Shown piece by piece: positions 10,201 to 17,771 of a stretch of DNA of 54,148 bases (within the stretch, counting starts at the first letter, position 1; each line of letters begins with the position of its first letter). A program made the position numbers and the translations under genes. Under the pieces are notes generated by a model. The model saw only the letters and a list, made by a program, of their open reading frames with translations. It searched no databases and was not told the DNA's origin. The DNA comes from Candidatus Eisenbacteria bacterium (GTDB taxonomy: Bacteria; Eisenbacteria; RBG-16-71-46; SZUA-252), in the NCBI GenBank assembly GCA_005893305.1, contig VBOZ01000029.1, forward strand, positions 58,229 through 112,376. Direction: 5' to 3'.

Positions 10201-10770
10201 CACCCGCGCGCGGGCGTCGAGCGGCAGGTGCTCCTCGGTGACGTTCCGTTCGCGGGCTCGGGGTTGTGGTTCGTTCCGGCCCGGCACGATGCGAATCAGG
10301 GTGCCAGCCCAGAGGAAGTGGAAATCGTCGCCGAGCTGGTGAGGACGCTGATGGAAGGCGGCGTTCGATGGCGCGATCGGGACGGCCGTGAGAGCCCGCT
10401 CGGCCTGGGCGACATCCTCGTGATCGCCCCCTATAACGCGCAGGTCGCCGACCTGACCGCGCGGCTTCCAGCTGGGGCGCGCGTCGGCACGGTGGATCGA
10501 TTTCAGGGGCAGGAGGCGCCGATCGTGATCTACTCCATGACGACGTCGACGCCTGAGGACGCCCCGCGGGGCATGGAGTTCCTCTACAGCCCCAACCGCT
10601 TCAACGTGGCCACGTCGCGCGCGCAATGCGTTTGCATCGTGGTGGGAAGCCCGCGCCTCTTCGAGCCGGACTGCCAGAGCCCCAGACAGATGAAGCTCGC
10701 GAACGCCTTCTGCCGATTCCTGGAGGTGGCTCGGGAGGTGCGCATCGGTCCGCGGGCTGCTATTCTCTAG
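7294..10770 (+). CDS. TM0106-type RecB nuclease / DEDD nuclease / SF1 helicase fusion
   Basis: An 1158-residue cytoplasmic DNA-processing enzyme with three modules. Residues 1-240 are a TM0106-type RecB-like nuclease: GRADI (D113), YEALDTK (K135), QLCLY, plus C21 and the trio C218/C221/C227 (HCEICRWWPRC), spaced as in Fe-S-containing Cas4/AddB nucleases. Residues about 320-515 form an RNase H-like DEDD exonuclease of YprB type: FLDLEADPY, HVYHYGGYE, FVDLHALVKQ, YNREDC. Residues about 750-1145 form a Dna2/Upf1-like SF1 helicase with Walker A GPPGSGKT (near 771), Walker B LFVDEAGQ (near 880), GDPQQLEQP and a C-terminal VDRFQGQEAP/NVATSRAQ pair. The GTG start is assigned from the conserved N-terminus. 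It starts 33 nt after the DUF72 gene and ends 2 nt before the EVE gene. Confidence 0.93.
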   Translation: MKLETGTLRLSATDLANHLACRHLTGLDRGVAEGRWKPPDWFRPEAALLRERGLEHERAYLAHLERQGRRITRVDEEIEGRRALELTVAAMYAGAEVIAQATLAVGRWLGRADILLRVERPSGLGAWSYEALDTKLARETKAGAVLQLCLYSELLGEIQGVVPERMHVVPRRPDFPLDTYRVEDYLAYYRLVRRRLEAAVDAVEGNGATTYPDPVPHCEICRWWPRCDRQRRADDHLSLVAGLSRLQARELKSREVTTLAALAAEPLPIRWKPARGAKDGYGRVREQARIQLTGRTEHRHLHELLPIAPGRGLACLPAPSPGDLFLDLEADPYVDEGGLEYLFGWAVADDPPPGTLELEVRPPVYHSRWALDRAAERRGFETLMDAIMGRWALDPNMHVYHYGGYETGAIKRLMGRHAMREAEVDRLLRAGRFVDLHALVKQSLRASVEEYSIKKLEAFYGFERKQPLEEAGAALRVIQGSLELGTAVAAEDESARIVEAYNREDCLSARALRDWLEVLRAGAEAGGVEIPRPAEESGDPNEAIGDRERRTLELAGRLLAGVPVEAEERSEEQQAVWLLAHMLDFHRREEKAPWWEYYRLRELPDEELLDETSALAGLEFAEHLPASGRTAVDRYRFQAQETRIREGDKLHLPLPDGRRFGEVERIDFAARTLDVKKNAVCAAHHPASVFAHDTRASKVQADSLLRLGDWVAAHGIDAPGEYRAARDLLLRRTPRLTVPVKGPLEMPGEGGVRAARRLALLLDRGTLAVQGPPGSGKTFTGARMICDLVRAGKRVGVCAVSHKVIVNLLKEVVKAAEEENVYAPCLRKAEEDAVGEPGIAVTDDNVAVLAALRTGQARVAGGTAWLWGRKEYSESVDVLFVDEAGQMSLANVLAIAPCAKSLVLLGDPQQLEQPIQGSHPEGTAVSALEHVLDGAQTIADDRGLFLEETWRLPPAICGLTSELFYERRLHPRAGVERQVLLGDVPFAGSGLWFVPARHDANQGASPEEVEIVAELVRTLMEGGVRWRDRDGRESPLGLGDILVIAPYNAQVADLTARLPAGARVGTVDRFQGQEAPIVIYSMTTSTPEDAPRGMEFLYSPNRFNVATSRAQCVCIVVGSPRLFEPDCQSPRQMKLANAFCRFLEVAREVRIGPRAAIL

Positions 10771-10772
10771 CC

Positions 10773-11180
10773 ATGGCAAGATTCCTTGTTAAGACCGAGC
10801 CCTCGACCTACTCGTTTGACGACCTTCAACGCGACAAGCGCACGGTGTGGGACGGAGTGTCGAACCCGGTCGCCCTGAAGTACCTCGCCACGATCCGCAA
10901 GGGCGATACCGTGATCGTGTACCACACCGGGGACGAGAAGCAGGCCGTGGGGCTGGCGGTCGCGACCTCGGATGCCTACCCGGACCCCAAGCTCAAGGAT
11001 CCAAAGCGGCCGGTGGTGGACCTCGCGGCCGAGAGAGGGTTGCCCCAGCCGGTGACGCTGGCGCAGGTGAAGGCCGACGTCGTGCTCAAGGGCACCGAGC
11101 TGGCGCGCCTGCCCCGGCTATCGGTCATGCCGTTCAGCGAAGCTCATTTTCGACGCCTGCTGAAGCTCTCGGGAGCGTAG
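10773..11180 (+). CDS. EVE domain protein
   Basis: A 135-residue single-domain EVE (PUA/YTH-like superfamily) protein. Diagnostic segments are FLVKTEPSTYSFDDL, TVWDGVSNPVALKYL, KGDTVIVYHTGDEKQAVGLA and the C-terminal LSVMPFSEAHFRRLL. EVE domains are known or predicted to bind modified bases in nucleic acid and often sit beside restriction or DNA-processing enzymes. The ATG lies 2 nt after the helicase stop with no ribosome-binding site, so translation is probably coupled to the helicase. The conserved Trp and Asn of the WDG...N motif are present. A role as modification reader for the upstream nuclease-helicase is inferred from this coupling. Confidence 0.93.
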   Translation: MARFLVKTEPSTYSFDDLQRDKRTVWDGVSNPVALKYLATIRKGDTVIVYHTGDEKQAVGLAVATSDAYPDPKLKDPKRPVVDLAAERGLPQPVTLAQVKADVVLKGTELARLPRLSVMPFSEAHFRRLLKLSGA

Positions 11181-11229
11181 GGGGCGGGGAGTCGGGTGGG
11201 TCGCATCTCACAACAGAAGGGGTAGCACG

Positions 11230-11508
11230 ATGTGCAGGAACATCCGGACGTTGTTCAACTACTCGCCAACCGCTACGGATGAAGAGGTCCGCGCCTCCGC
11301 ACTCCAGTTCGTCAGGAAGGTCAGCGGGTTTACCAAGCCGTCGCTCGCCAACCAGGCGGCATTCGACCGCGCCATCGATCAGGTCGCCCACGCCGCGCGA
11401 ACGCTGCTCGATTCGCTGACCACCACGGCGCCCCCGAAAGACCGGGACACCGAAGCGGCCAAGGCCCGGATGCGCGCGGCCGAGAGGTTTGGAGCCGCGC
11501 GGGGCTGA
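11230..11508 (+). CDS. DUF2277 domain protein
   Basis: A 92-residue small cytoplasmic protein matching DUF2277: it begins MCRNIRTLFNYSPTATDEEV, followed by ALQFVRKVSGFTKPS and an all-helical remainder. The length is normal for the family and its function is not known. AGAAGGGG precedes the ATG within about 10 nt. It lies 49 nt after the EVE gene on the same strand and could be its operon partner, and it is convergent with the CsgG-like gene 16 nt away. Confidence 0.88.
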   Translation: MCRNIRTLFNYSPTATDEEVRASALQFVRKVSGFTKPSLANQAAFDRAIDQVAHAARTLLDSLTTTAPPKDRDTEAAKARMRAAERFGAARG

Positions 11509-11524
11509 CTGGTGAATCGAGGAT

Positions 11525-12460
11525 CTACTTCGCCAGATTAAAGAGCGGCGAAGGCACCCAGCCTTCGTTGCCCAGCTCGTCGGAGACCTTCCACCAGATG
11601 CCGTCCTTCTCGCCAGTCGGATAGAGCATCGTTCCGGCGTCGAGCTCGCGGACCACCTTCGATTTGTTGTCTGCCTTCTCGTACAACCTTCCGGGCTTTG
11701 CCATCGTGACGGACTGGGAAACATTGGCCGCCTTGGCGTCGGGCGTATTCTTCTGGACCTCCTCGATGAGCTTCTTGAATGCGTCGAGATAGGCCATCGC
11801 CACGACCTGTCCGATCTCGGTGTTCGCGTAGCTGCTCGCGCCCGCCGCGGCGAACGCTCCGAAGTAGCCTCCGCCTCCCGCGCCCCACCCGACGTTGGTC
11901 TTCTTCGCGTGCCCCTGCACGATGGCCACCTGCTCGGTCGAGCGCACGTCCGTCAACGTGAGCACCACGTCCGCGGTCTTGCTCTTCAAATTGACTCCGC
12001 CGACAACCGCGCCAACGCCGTGCCCAACCAATCCGCCAAGGGCCGCACCGAAGTGCTTGCCGCCCGAGTTGGCGTTCTTGTTCACGATGTCCGGAACCAA
12101 CACGTAATCGGCGGCCTTCATCTGGCCTTTGCCTACGTTCGATCCCACGCGCATCTCACCACCCGAAGCGAGCGCGCGCTCCTTCTCGGCGGCAGCCAGG
12201 CCCTTGCCGCGATCGAGCAGCGTGAAGCATTTGCACTCGTTGGCATATACCTTGATCAGGGCTTCCGGGGATTCCAGGTTGTATGCGAGCCACCACTTCG
12301 TCTCCGGCTCGAGCACGGACATGGTCCCGATCTTCTTGTCGCAAGTTGGAATCTGGGGTCCTTCCTCGTCTTTGGCGAGGGCCGGGGAATTTGTTGCCGC
12401 CAGGGAGAATGCTAAAAGAAGCGGAGCGAGGAAGCGGGCCTGCGAGCTGAACCGGATCAT
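11525..12460 (-). CDS. CsgG-like envelope protein with C-terminal SH3 domain
   Basis: A 311-residue exported protein. A signal peptide (MIRFSSQARFLAPLLLAFSL, cleavage near ALA-KD) has no lipobox. Residues about 45-230 resemble the CsgG/curli-assembly fold (TLLDRGKGLAAAEKERALA, ADYVLVPDI, Gly-rich GAALGGLVGHGVGAVVGG). Residues about 245-311 form a bacterial SH3-like domain (PGRLYEKADNKSKVVREL, WWKVSDELGNEGWV). The start at 12460 is preferred over an upstream ATG because GGGGGG lies just before it and the signal peptide then begins properly. CsgG homologues are outer-membrane lipoprotein pores; without the acylated Cys this one may be periplasmic. The SH3 domain could anchor it to peptidoglycan. 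Confidence 0.78.
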   Translation of the reverse strand: MIRFSSQARFLAPLLLAFSLAATNSPALAKDEEGPQIPTCDKKIGTMSVLEPETKWWLAYNLESPEALIKVYANECKCFTLLDRGKGLAAAEKERALASGGEMRVGSNVGKGQMKAADYVLVPDIVNKNANSGGKHFGAALGGLVGHGVGAVVGGVNLKSKTADVVLTLTDVRSTEQVAIVQGHAKKTNVGWGAGGGGYFGAFAAAGASSYANTEIGQVVAMAYLDAFKKLIEEVQKNTPDAKAANVSQSVTMAKPGRLYEKADNKSKVVRELDAGTMLYPTGEKDGIWWKVSDELGNEGWVPSPLFNLAK

Positions 12461-12639
12461 GTCGATACCCCCCGTGATTGAAGCGCTGTCCATCCGCAGC
12501 CCGGCCATGCGGCGCGAGCCTCAAGAGCGATAAAGCGGCGAACTCAGCGTGGTATGCTCACGCGATACCCGGAGGGTGTCAATGTCAGACTACGTCCGCT
12601 GGGAGCGCGGATGAGTGTGATTCGAGGGGATTGGGGGGA

Positions 12640-12671
12640 CCAGGGGCCCCAGCGTGAGGCCGGGGCCCTGG
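12640..12671. other. GC-rich imperfect hairpin in intergenic region
   Basis: CCAGGGGCCCC (12640-12650) pairs with GGGGCCCTGG (12662-12671) around an 11-nt loop, with one bulged base. It lies between two leftward genes (12694-13053 and 11525-12460). Neither strand shows a T-run after the stem, so it is not a typical intrinsic terminator; it may slow transcription or be incidental in GC-rich DNA. Confidence 0.35.
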
Positions 12672-12693
12672 CGATCAATTCAGCGGTGCTAGC

Positions 12694-13053
12694 TCAACGA
12701 TGGTTCGACACGCTCAGCTGCGTGGCGCTTGAATCAGGCGCGGAGCTGGCCCGCGTGTTCGCGGCCTGCGGCTCGCTTGGCCGTGGCGCCGGCGCTTGAG
12801 GCTGATGCTCTTCCGCCGGGATCGGTTGACCGATGGCCGCAAGGACTTTCAGCTTCACGTCTTGAACCCCCGCGAAGCCGGCGAGCGCATCCGGTCCCAT
12901 AAGGAGACTCCATCCGGCCGCGACCGCAGCCGCCAGCGCCAACAGCATCGCCAGCCTGCCGGCTCGAGCGCCTCGCCGGAGCGAGCGCAAATCTCGCTCG
13001 GTGATGCTCGCGGCCTCATCGAGGTCGACCCGACCTTCCCAATTGTCTCTCAT
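12694..13053 (-). CDS. small single-pass membrane protein, unknown
   Basis: A 119-residue protein of unknown family. An N-terminal charged segment (MRDNWEGRVDLDEAASITER) precedes one predicted transmembrane helix at about residues 33-52 (LAMLLALAAAVAAGWSLLMG). A short linker follows, then a Pro/Ala/Ser-rich disordered tail. A start at 13131 would add 26 residues, but the ATG at 13053 has a very good AAGGGAGGAA about 8 nt upstream and is preferred. The topology suggests a cytoplasmic N-terminus and an extracytoplasmic tail. Anti-sigma-like or scaffolding roles are possible by shape only; no sigma factor is adjacent. Confidence 0.6.
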   Translation of the reverse strand: MRDNWEGRVDLDEAASITERDLRSLRRGARAGRLAMLLALAAAVAAGWSLLMGPDALAGFAGVQDVKLKVLAAIGQPIPAEEHQPQAPAPRPSEPQAANTRASSAPDSSATQLSVSNHR

Positions 13054-13309
13054 GAACCATTCCTCCCTTCTCGTGGGGCGACCGCGCCATGTTGACAGAA
13101 CGCGGCCGCGGCATGATCTCAATAGACTCAAGCTGCGTGCCAGCGGCGCAGGTGACGGTGGGGAAGGTGGGCCGAACCGTAAACCCGGCTGAGATTTGGG
13201 GCAACGCGCGATGAGTGTGTGTTAGAGGTCTCCTGTCCGGGAATCTACGGCCCTCAACTGTACCGGAGATGACCAGGGCGACCGAGATGGGACACTGAAA
13301 GGAGCGTCA

Positions 13310-14320
13310 ATGCAACTGGGCATGATCGGGCTCGGTCGGATGGGGGCCAACATGGTTCGGCGGCTGACTCGCGCCGGACACGAATGCGTGGTGTTCGATC
13401 GATCGCGAGAGGCGGTCCAGGGCTTGGAGCGGGAAGGCGCCGCCGGCGCCCGGTCGCTCGATGACTTCATGAAGAAGCTCGCGGCGCCGCGCACCGTTTG
13501 GATGATGCTCCCGGCGGCCGTGGTGGACGGAGCGATCGGCGAGTTGGCACCGCATTTGAATCGAGCCGACATCATCGTGGACGGAGGAAACTCGTACTAC
13601 ATCGATGACCTCCGCCGATCGAAGGATCTGGCGGCGAAGGGAATTCACTATGTCGACGTCGGCACGAGCGGCGGGGTCTGGGGCCTGGAGCGGGGGTATT
13701 GCCTGATGATCGGTGGAGAGCCCGCGCCGGTGAAGCATCTCGATCCGTTGTTCGAGGCGCTCGCACCCGGCATCGGGTCGGCGCCCCGCACGCCGGGTCG
13801 CGCGGCAAAGGGAAGCACCGCGGAGCAAGGCTACCTTCACTGCGGCCCGAGCGGCGCCGGCCACTTCGTCAAGATGGTCCATAACGGGATCGAGTATGGC
13901 CTCATGGCCGCGCTGGCCGAGGGACTCAATATCCTGCACCACGCCGACGCCGGACGGCACAAACAGGAGCACGATGCGGAGACCGCGCCCCTCCGGGAGC
14001 CGGAGCGCTACCGTTACGATTTCAACGTGGGGGAGATCTCGGAGTTGTGGCGGCGGGGGAGCGTCGTCGCCTCGTGGCTGCTCGATCTGACGGCCTCCGC
14101 GCTGGCCGAGGACTCAGGCCTCGCCAAATTCTCGGGTCGCGTCTCGGATTCGGGCGAAGGCCGGTGGACGATTCACGCGGCGATCGACGAGGGCGTGCCT
14201 GCTCCCGTGCTCTCCATGGCGCTCTACCAGCGCTTCTCCTCTCAGGGCGCTGCGGACTACGCCGACAAGCTTCTCTCCGCGATGCGCGCGGCATTCGGCG
14301 GCCACCAGGAGAAGGCGTGA
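13310..14320 (+). CDS. gnd: 6-phosphogluconate dehydrogenase, decarboxylating (short type)
   Basis: Oxidises 6-phosphogluconate to ribulose 5-phosphate and CO2. The Rossmann motif GLGRMGANM is at residues 7-15. The substrate and catalytic region includes [25 protein letters not shown] and [19 protein letters not shown], the last carrying the catalytic Lys. The 336-residue length matches the short (GntZ/YqeC-like) form rather than the roughly 470-residue dimeric enzyme; that group often uses NAD, but the cofactor is not proven here. AAAGGAG precedes the ATG by 6 nt. First gene of a gnd-zwf-pgl operon, joined to zwf by a GTGA overlap. Confidence 0.95.
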   Translation: MQLGMIGLGRMGANMVRRLTRAGHECVVFDRSREAVQGLEREGAAGARSLDDFMKKLAAPRTVWMMLPAAVVDGAIGELAPHLNRADIIVDGGNSYYIDDLRRSKDLAAKGIHYVDVGTSGGVWGLERGYCLMIGGEPAPVKHLDPLFEALAPGIGSAPRTPGRAAKGSTAEQGYLHCGPSGAGHFVKMVHNGIEYGLMAALAEGLNILHHADAGRHKQEHDAETAPLREPERYRYDFNVGEISELWRRGSVVASWLLDLTASALAEDSGLAKFSGRVSDSGEGRWTIHAAIDEGVPAPVLSMALYQRFSSQGAADYADKLLSAMRAAFGGHQEKA

Positions 14321-15675
14321 GCCACGCAAAGGCGGACGCGCTGGTGCTCTTCGGAGTCACGGGCGATCTTGCGTACAAGAAGATTTTCCCCGCGCTGCAG
14401 CGCATGGTCCGCTCCGGAATCCTCGATGTGCCCGTGATCGGTGTCGCGCGGGGTGGCTGGACACTCGACCGCCTGCGGGAACGGATGCGCGAGAGCGCCG
14501 AGGAGCATGGCGGCGTGGACCCGGAGGCGTTTCCCCGACTGATGAAGCTGCTTCGCTACGTCGAGGGGGACTACTCCGATCCTTCGACGTTCGAGTCACT
14601 GCGCGCGGCGCTCGGGGCCGCCAAGGCACCACTCCACTACATGGCCATTCCTCCCGAGCTGTTCGAGGAGGTTGTGAGACAGCTCGAACACTCGGGTTGT
14701 CGCACGGGAGCCCGTCTCGTCCTCGAGAAGCCGTTCGGCAGAGATCTCGCCTCGGCGCGACGGCTCAATGCCGTCCTTCACAGATGCTTCGGCGAGCGGG
14801 ACATTTTCCGGATTGACCATTACCTCGCCAAGGACTCGGTCCAGAACCTGATCTTCTTCCGCTTCGCGAACACGTTCCTGGAGCCGATCTGGAATCGCCT
14901 CTACGTCGAGTCTGTCCAGATCACGATGGCCGAGAACTTCGGCATCGGCGGCCGCGGAGCTTTCTACGACAAGACGGGGGCGATTCGCGACGTGATCCAG
15001 AATCACCTCCTCCAGATCTTGTCGAACGTGGCCATGGAGCCGCCGCCGGGCAACCAGGACACGGAGCGACTTCGCGACGAGAAGGTCAAGGTGCTGAAAT
15101 CGATTTCCCCGCTCGAGCCCGGGCATGTGGTCCGCGGTCAATTCCGGAACTACCGCGCCGAGGCGGGAGTCGCGCCCGATTCGACTATGGAAACGTTCGC
15201 GGCCGTTCGGCTCGAGGTGAATTCGTGGCGCTGGCAGGGGGTGCCGTTCTTCATCCGTGCCGGCAAGTACATGCCCGTCACCTTGACCGAGGTCGTGGCG
15301 AAGCTGCGCCGCCCACCGCCGATCGTCCAAGGGGTCGATCTCACCTCCAATCACGTCCGCTTCCGGTTGAGCCCCGAATTCATCATCGCCCTAGGTGCGA
15401 CGGTGCGCGAATCCGGCCACAAGACCGCCTTTCGAGACGTGGAGCTTGTGGCGACGCACGAGCAGGACGGCACCGAGAGCGATCCCTACGAAGAGCTGCT
15501 CGGGGACGCCATCATGGGAGAGACGTTCCGTTTCGCGCGGCAGGACTACGTGGAGGAGGCCTGGCGCATCGTCGACCCGGCGCTCCTCGGCGATCCGCCG
15601 GTGCGCGAATACGAACGCGGCACGTGGGGACCGAAGGAAGCTGAGACGCTCGTTCCCGGCGGCTGGTTTCAGTGA
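14317..15675 (+). CDS. zwf: glucose-6-phosphate 1-dehydrogenase
   Basis: Oxidises glucose 6-phosphate to 6-phosphogluconolactone with NADP or NAD. The 452-residue protein starts at the GTG overlapping the gnd stop (GTGA). Cofactor motif [11 protein letters not shown] is at about 12-22. The active-site signature near 164-175 reads [13 protein letters not shown], where the usual form is RIDHYLGKE; the catalytic His and Lys are kept but the Gly-Lys-Glu triplet is Ala-Lys-Asp. [26 protein letters not shown] and [14 protein letters not shown] are standard family blocks. The length is slightly short (typical 470-510). Pathway context with gnd and pgl makes the call secure. Confidence 0.96.
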   Translation: MSHAKADALVLFGVTGDLAYKKIFPALQRMVRSGILDVPVIGVARGGWTLDRLRERMRESAEEHGGVDPEAFPRLMKLLRYVEGDYSDPSTFESLRAALGAAKAPLHYMAIPPELFEEVVRQLEHSGCRTGARLVLEKPFGRDLASARRLNAVLHRCFGERDIFRIDHYLAKDSVQNLIFFRFANTFLEPIWNRLYVESVQITMAENFGIGGRGAFYDKTGAIRDVIQNHLLQILSNVAMEPPPGNQDTERLRDEKVKVLKSISPLEPGHVVRGQFRNYRAEAGVAPDSTMETFAAVRLEVNSWRWQGVPFFIRAGKYMPVTLTEVVAKLRRPPPIVQGVDLTSNHVRFRLSPEFIIALGATVRESGHKTAFRDVELVATHEQDGTESDPYEELLGDAIMGETFRFARQDYVEEAWRIVDPALLGDPPVREYERGTWGPKEAETLVPGGWFQ

Positions 15676-16346
15676 CGGTCGAAGTCCTGGCGGACGCCGA
15701 GGCTGTCGCTCGCCGGGCGGCGGATGTGATCGCGGAAGTGGCACGGGCTTCGGTCGCCGCTCGAGGCCGATTTCTGTTCGCGACGAGCGGCGGAGAGACT
15801 CCCCGGCGCATGCTTCAGCTTCTCGCGAAGGAAGACATTCCTTGGTCCGACGTGCATCTCTTTCAGGTCGACGAGCGGGTGGCGCCGGCCGGGAGCCCCG
15901 ATCGCAATCTGACGCAGCTGCTTGAAAATCTGGTCGCGCGCATTGAGCTCCCCCCCGGGCACCTCCACGCGATGCCGGTCGAGGAGACGGATCTGGAATC
16001 CGCGGCGAAGCGCTACGCCGCCACGCTTCAGGAAGTCGCAGGCAATCCCGCGACGCTTGACCTCGTGCATCTCGGGCTCGGGGCCGACGGTCACACTGCC
16101 TCGCTTGTTCCAGGCGACCCCGCGCTCGAAATTGACGACGCCGATGTCGCGGTGTCGGCTCCGTATCAGGGGTACCGGCGCATGACCCTTACCCTGCCGG
16201 CCTTGAATCGGGGCCTGCGCGTCCTCTGGGTCGTCACCGGAGCAGGGAAGGCGGAGGCTCTCGCGCGCCTGCGCCGCGGCGATCGCTTGATTCCAGCGGG
16301 CCGCGTTCGGGGCGATCGCACGGTGGTCGTAACGGACACCCCCTAA
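15672..16346 (+). CDS. pgl: 6-phosphogluconolactonase (DevB/SOL type)
   Basis: Hydrolyses 6-phosphogluconolactone to 6-phosphogluconate. The 224-residue protein shows the family motifs [27 protein letters not shown] and [20 protein letters not shown], the last with the conserved His. The GTG start overlaps the zwf stop by 4 nt. With gnd and zwf it completes the oxidative branch of the pentose phosphate pathway in one transcription unit, supplying reducing power and ribulose 5-phosphate. No evident terminator follows in the 400-bp gap. Confidence 0.95.
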   Translation: MTVEVLADAEAVARRAADVIAEVARASVAARGRFLFATSGGETPRRMLQLLAKEDIPWSDVHLFQVDERVAPAGSPDRNLTQLLENLVARIELPPGHLHAMPVEETDLESAAKRYAATLQEVAGNPATLDLVHLGLGADGHTASLVPGDPALEIDDADVAVSAPYQGYRRMTLTLPALNRGLRVLWVVTGAGKAEALARLRRGDRLIPAGRVRGDRTVVVTDTP

Positions 16347-16753
16347 CCTCTCTCTCACGCGCCTCTTGGCGCCTTGCCGCGAATAAGGTGGCACCGCGCA
16401 AATTATTGAGATATCTTATCTTATGTAGTCAGATTCAAGATTCACATCCACCCAGCCGAAGTTGCCTGCCAGACACCGCGGGTGGCGCCTCAGGCCGGCC
16501 CTGGAATCCAAGCAGGACGGTCGATCCCCGTGAAGGCGGAAATCCCGCGATTACGGGTCCAAACGGCAGAAGGCCTGCGCTTTGTAGAACCAAGTTCTGG
16601 AGCGCCCGCAATCGAATCGGCCCGCGTCGCACCCCTCCCTACACCAGTCCAATCGCCATCGGGGCAACGCCCCGCCAGCATCCGCCGCCATGAACGGGCA
16701 TTGTTCCGATCGTTCGCGTGTGCGGTCGGCTTGGACTAGGAAGGAATCGCATC
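16347..16753. other. intergenic region, no gene recognised
   Basis: About 400 bp without convincing coding sequence; short open frames on both strands have no family resemblance. It includes an AT-rich patch near 16400-16440, unusual in this window and a plausible promoter zone for the DUF4332 pair, although no clear -35/-10 pair was identified. A segment near 16510-16545 vaguely resembles dispersed REP-like palindromes but pairs poorly and has no second copy in the window. Confidence 0.5.
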
Positions 16754-17191
16754 GTGTCCCTCAAGATGAGCGAGTTTCACGGAATTGAACCGAGCCAGGT
16801 CACCACGCTTGGCGTCGCCGGCATCGAGAACACCGATGACCTGATGAAGATCTGGAGCGACAAGGAGAAGCGTGCGGGCCTTGTGGCCAGCACGGGTATT
16901 GCAGAGGAGAACTTCATGAGGTTCGCGGCCATGGCTCGCCTTGGGCGCGTGAAGGGGATGGCTCTGCAGCACCTCGACGTCCTCGTCGCCGCCGGAATCG
17001 ACGGACCGAAGCGACTCTTCAAGTACACGCCGGAGACGCTGGTGAAGCATCTGGGCGAGGTGGCGGCCGAGAAGAAGCTGGCGGGCCCGATCCCAACGCT
17101 TCAAGAGATCACGTCCTGGTTTGATAACCCGAAGCCGGAAGCGAACGGGAGACCGGCCTCGAGCCCAACACCCGAAGGGAGCCCAGCGTGA
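16754..17191 (+). CDS. DUF4332 domain protein, first of tandem pair
   Basis: A 145-residue protein with a DUF4332-like tandem helix-hairpin-helix fold. Repeated motifs include LGVAGIENTDDLMKIW, MARLGRVKGM and LVAAGIDGPKRLF, followed by LVKHLGEVAAEK. The GTG at 16754 is chosen because AGGAAGGA lies about 8 nt before it and it places the shared KMSEF motif near the N-terminus. The C-terminal 20 residues are Pro/Ser-rich and absent from the second copy. It overlaps the second copy by GTGA. Function is unknown; HhH arrays usually mean DNA or protein binding. Confidence 0.83.
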   Translation: MSLKMSEFHGIEPSQVTTLGVAGIENTDDLMKIWSDKEKRAGLVASTGIAEENFMRFAAMARLGRVKGMALQHLDVLVAAGIDGPKRLFKYTPETLVKHLGEVAAEKKLAGPIPTLQEITSWFDNPKPEANGRPASSPTPEGSPA

Positions 17192-17592
17192 CCTACAAGA
17201 TGAGCGAGTTTCAGGGCATCAATCCGGAACAAGTCGAGAAGCTCCGGGAAGCCGGCATCGAGAACTCGGACGACATGATGCGCGTGTGGGCCGATCAGCC
17301 CAAGCGTATCGCGCTCGCGACGCAGACGGGCATCGCTCTTGACCACTTCACGGACCTGGTTGGGATGTCGAGACTCGCGCGCGTGAAGAACGTGGGACCG
17401 AAGTACGTTGGCGTGCTCGTGGCCGCGGGAATCGACGGTCCGAGGAGTCTCTTCGAGCACACGCCGGAATCGCTGGTGAAGCGCCTGGGCGAGGTTGCCA
17501 CGGAGAAGAATCTAACGAGCCCGGTGCCGACGCTGGAGCAGGTCAGGCCGTGGTTCACGGATCAGATCTCGGCAGCCACTGCCGCAAAGTAG
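17188..17592 (+). CDS. DUF4332 domain protein, second of tandem pair
   Basis: A 134-residue paralogue of the preceding protein with the same order of blocks: YKMSEFQGINPEQVEKL, LREAGIENSDDMMRVW, MSRLARVKNVG, VLVAAGIDGPRSLFEHTPE and LVKRLGEVATEKN. The two are alike along their whole length, which indicates tandem duplication and retention, perhaps as a heterodimer. The GTG start overlaps the upstream stop by 4 nt, with GAAGGGAG about 10 nt upstream. A strong hairpin terminator follows 66 nt after the stop. Confidence 0.83.
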   Translation: MTYKMSEFQGINPEQVEKLREAGIENSDDMMRVWADQPKRIALATQTGIALDHFTDLVGMSRLARVKNVGPKYVGVLVAAGIDGPRSLFEHTPESLVKRLGEVATEKNLTSPVPTLEQVRPWFTDQISAATAAK

Positions 17593-17657
17593 CGCGGCGG
17601 TGGGGGAGGCGCCGCCTTAGCGACATCTCGATCGAAAGAAGCGCCTCCCTTCTCAAT

Positions 17658-17695
17658 CTCGGCCACGACCGAAAGATCGTGGCCGAGTTCATTTT
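17658..17695 (+). terminator. intrinsic terminator after DUF4332 pair
   Basis: CTCGGCCACGA (17658-17668) pairs perfectly over 11 bp with TCGTGGCCGAG (17677-17687) around an 8-nt loop, then TTCATTTT follows. The stem is ideal and the T-tract moderate. It ends the DUF4332 transcription unit before the DUF2156 gene. Confidence 0.8.
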
Positions 17696-17771
17696 GCTCG
17701 CTTGATCGCCGGAGGCTCGCCAACGCGATACAGGTTGAACGATCGCTCCGACCCCGTCAGGGTTGCTACCC

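Noticed and set aside
6079-10779. 1566-codon open frame on the minus strand opposite the nuclease-helicase
   Set aside because: It shadows two genes with clear motifs on the plus strand; long antisense frames arise easily in GC-rich DNA with strong third-base bias, and its translation is Arg/Pro/Ala-rich with no motif.
12640-12671. GC-rich hairpin as an intrinsic terminator
   Set aside because: No T-run on either side; listed only as a hairpin.
13092-13120. TTGACA at 13092 as promoter for the gnd operon
   Set aside because: No acceptable -10 hexamer at 16-18 bp spacing, and it lies about 200 nt from the start; a promoter must exist in this gap but I cannot place it.
16510-16548. REP-like palindrome in the 400-bp gap after pgl
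   Set aside because: Pairing is poor and no second copy was found in the window.
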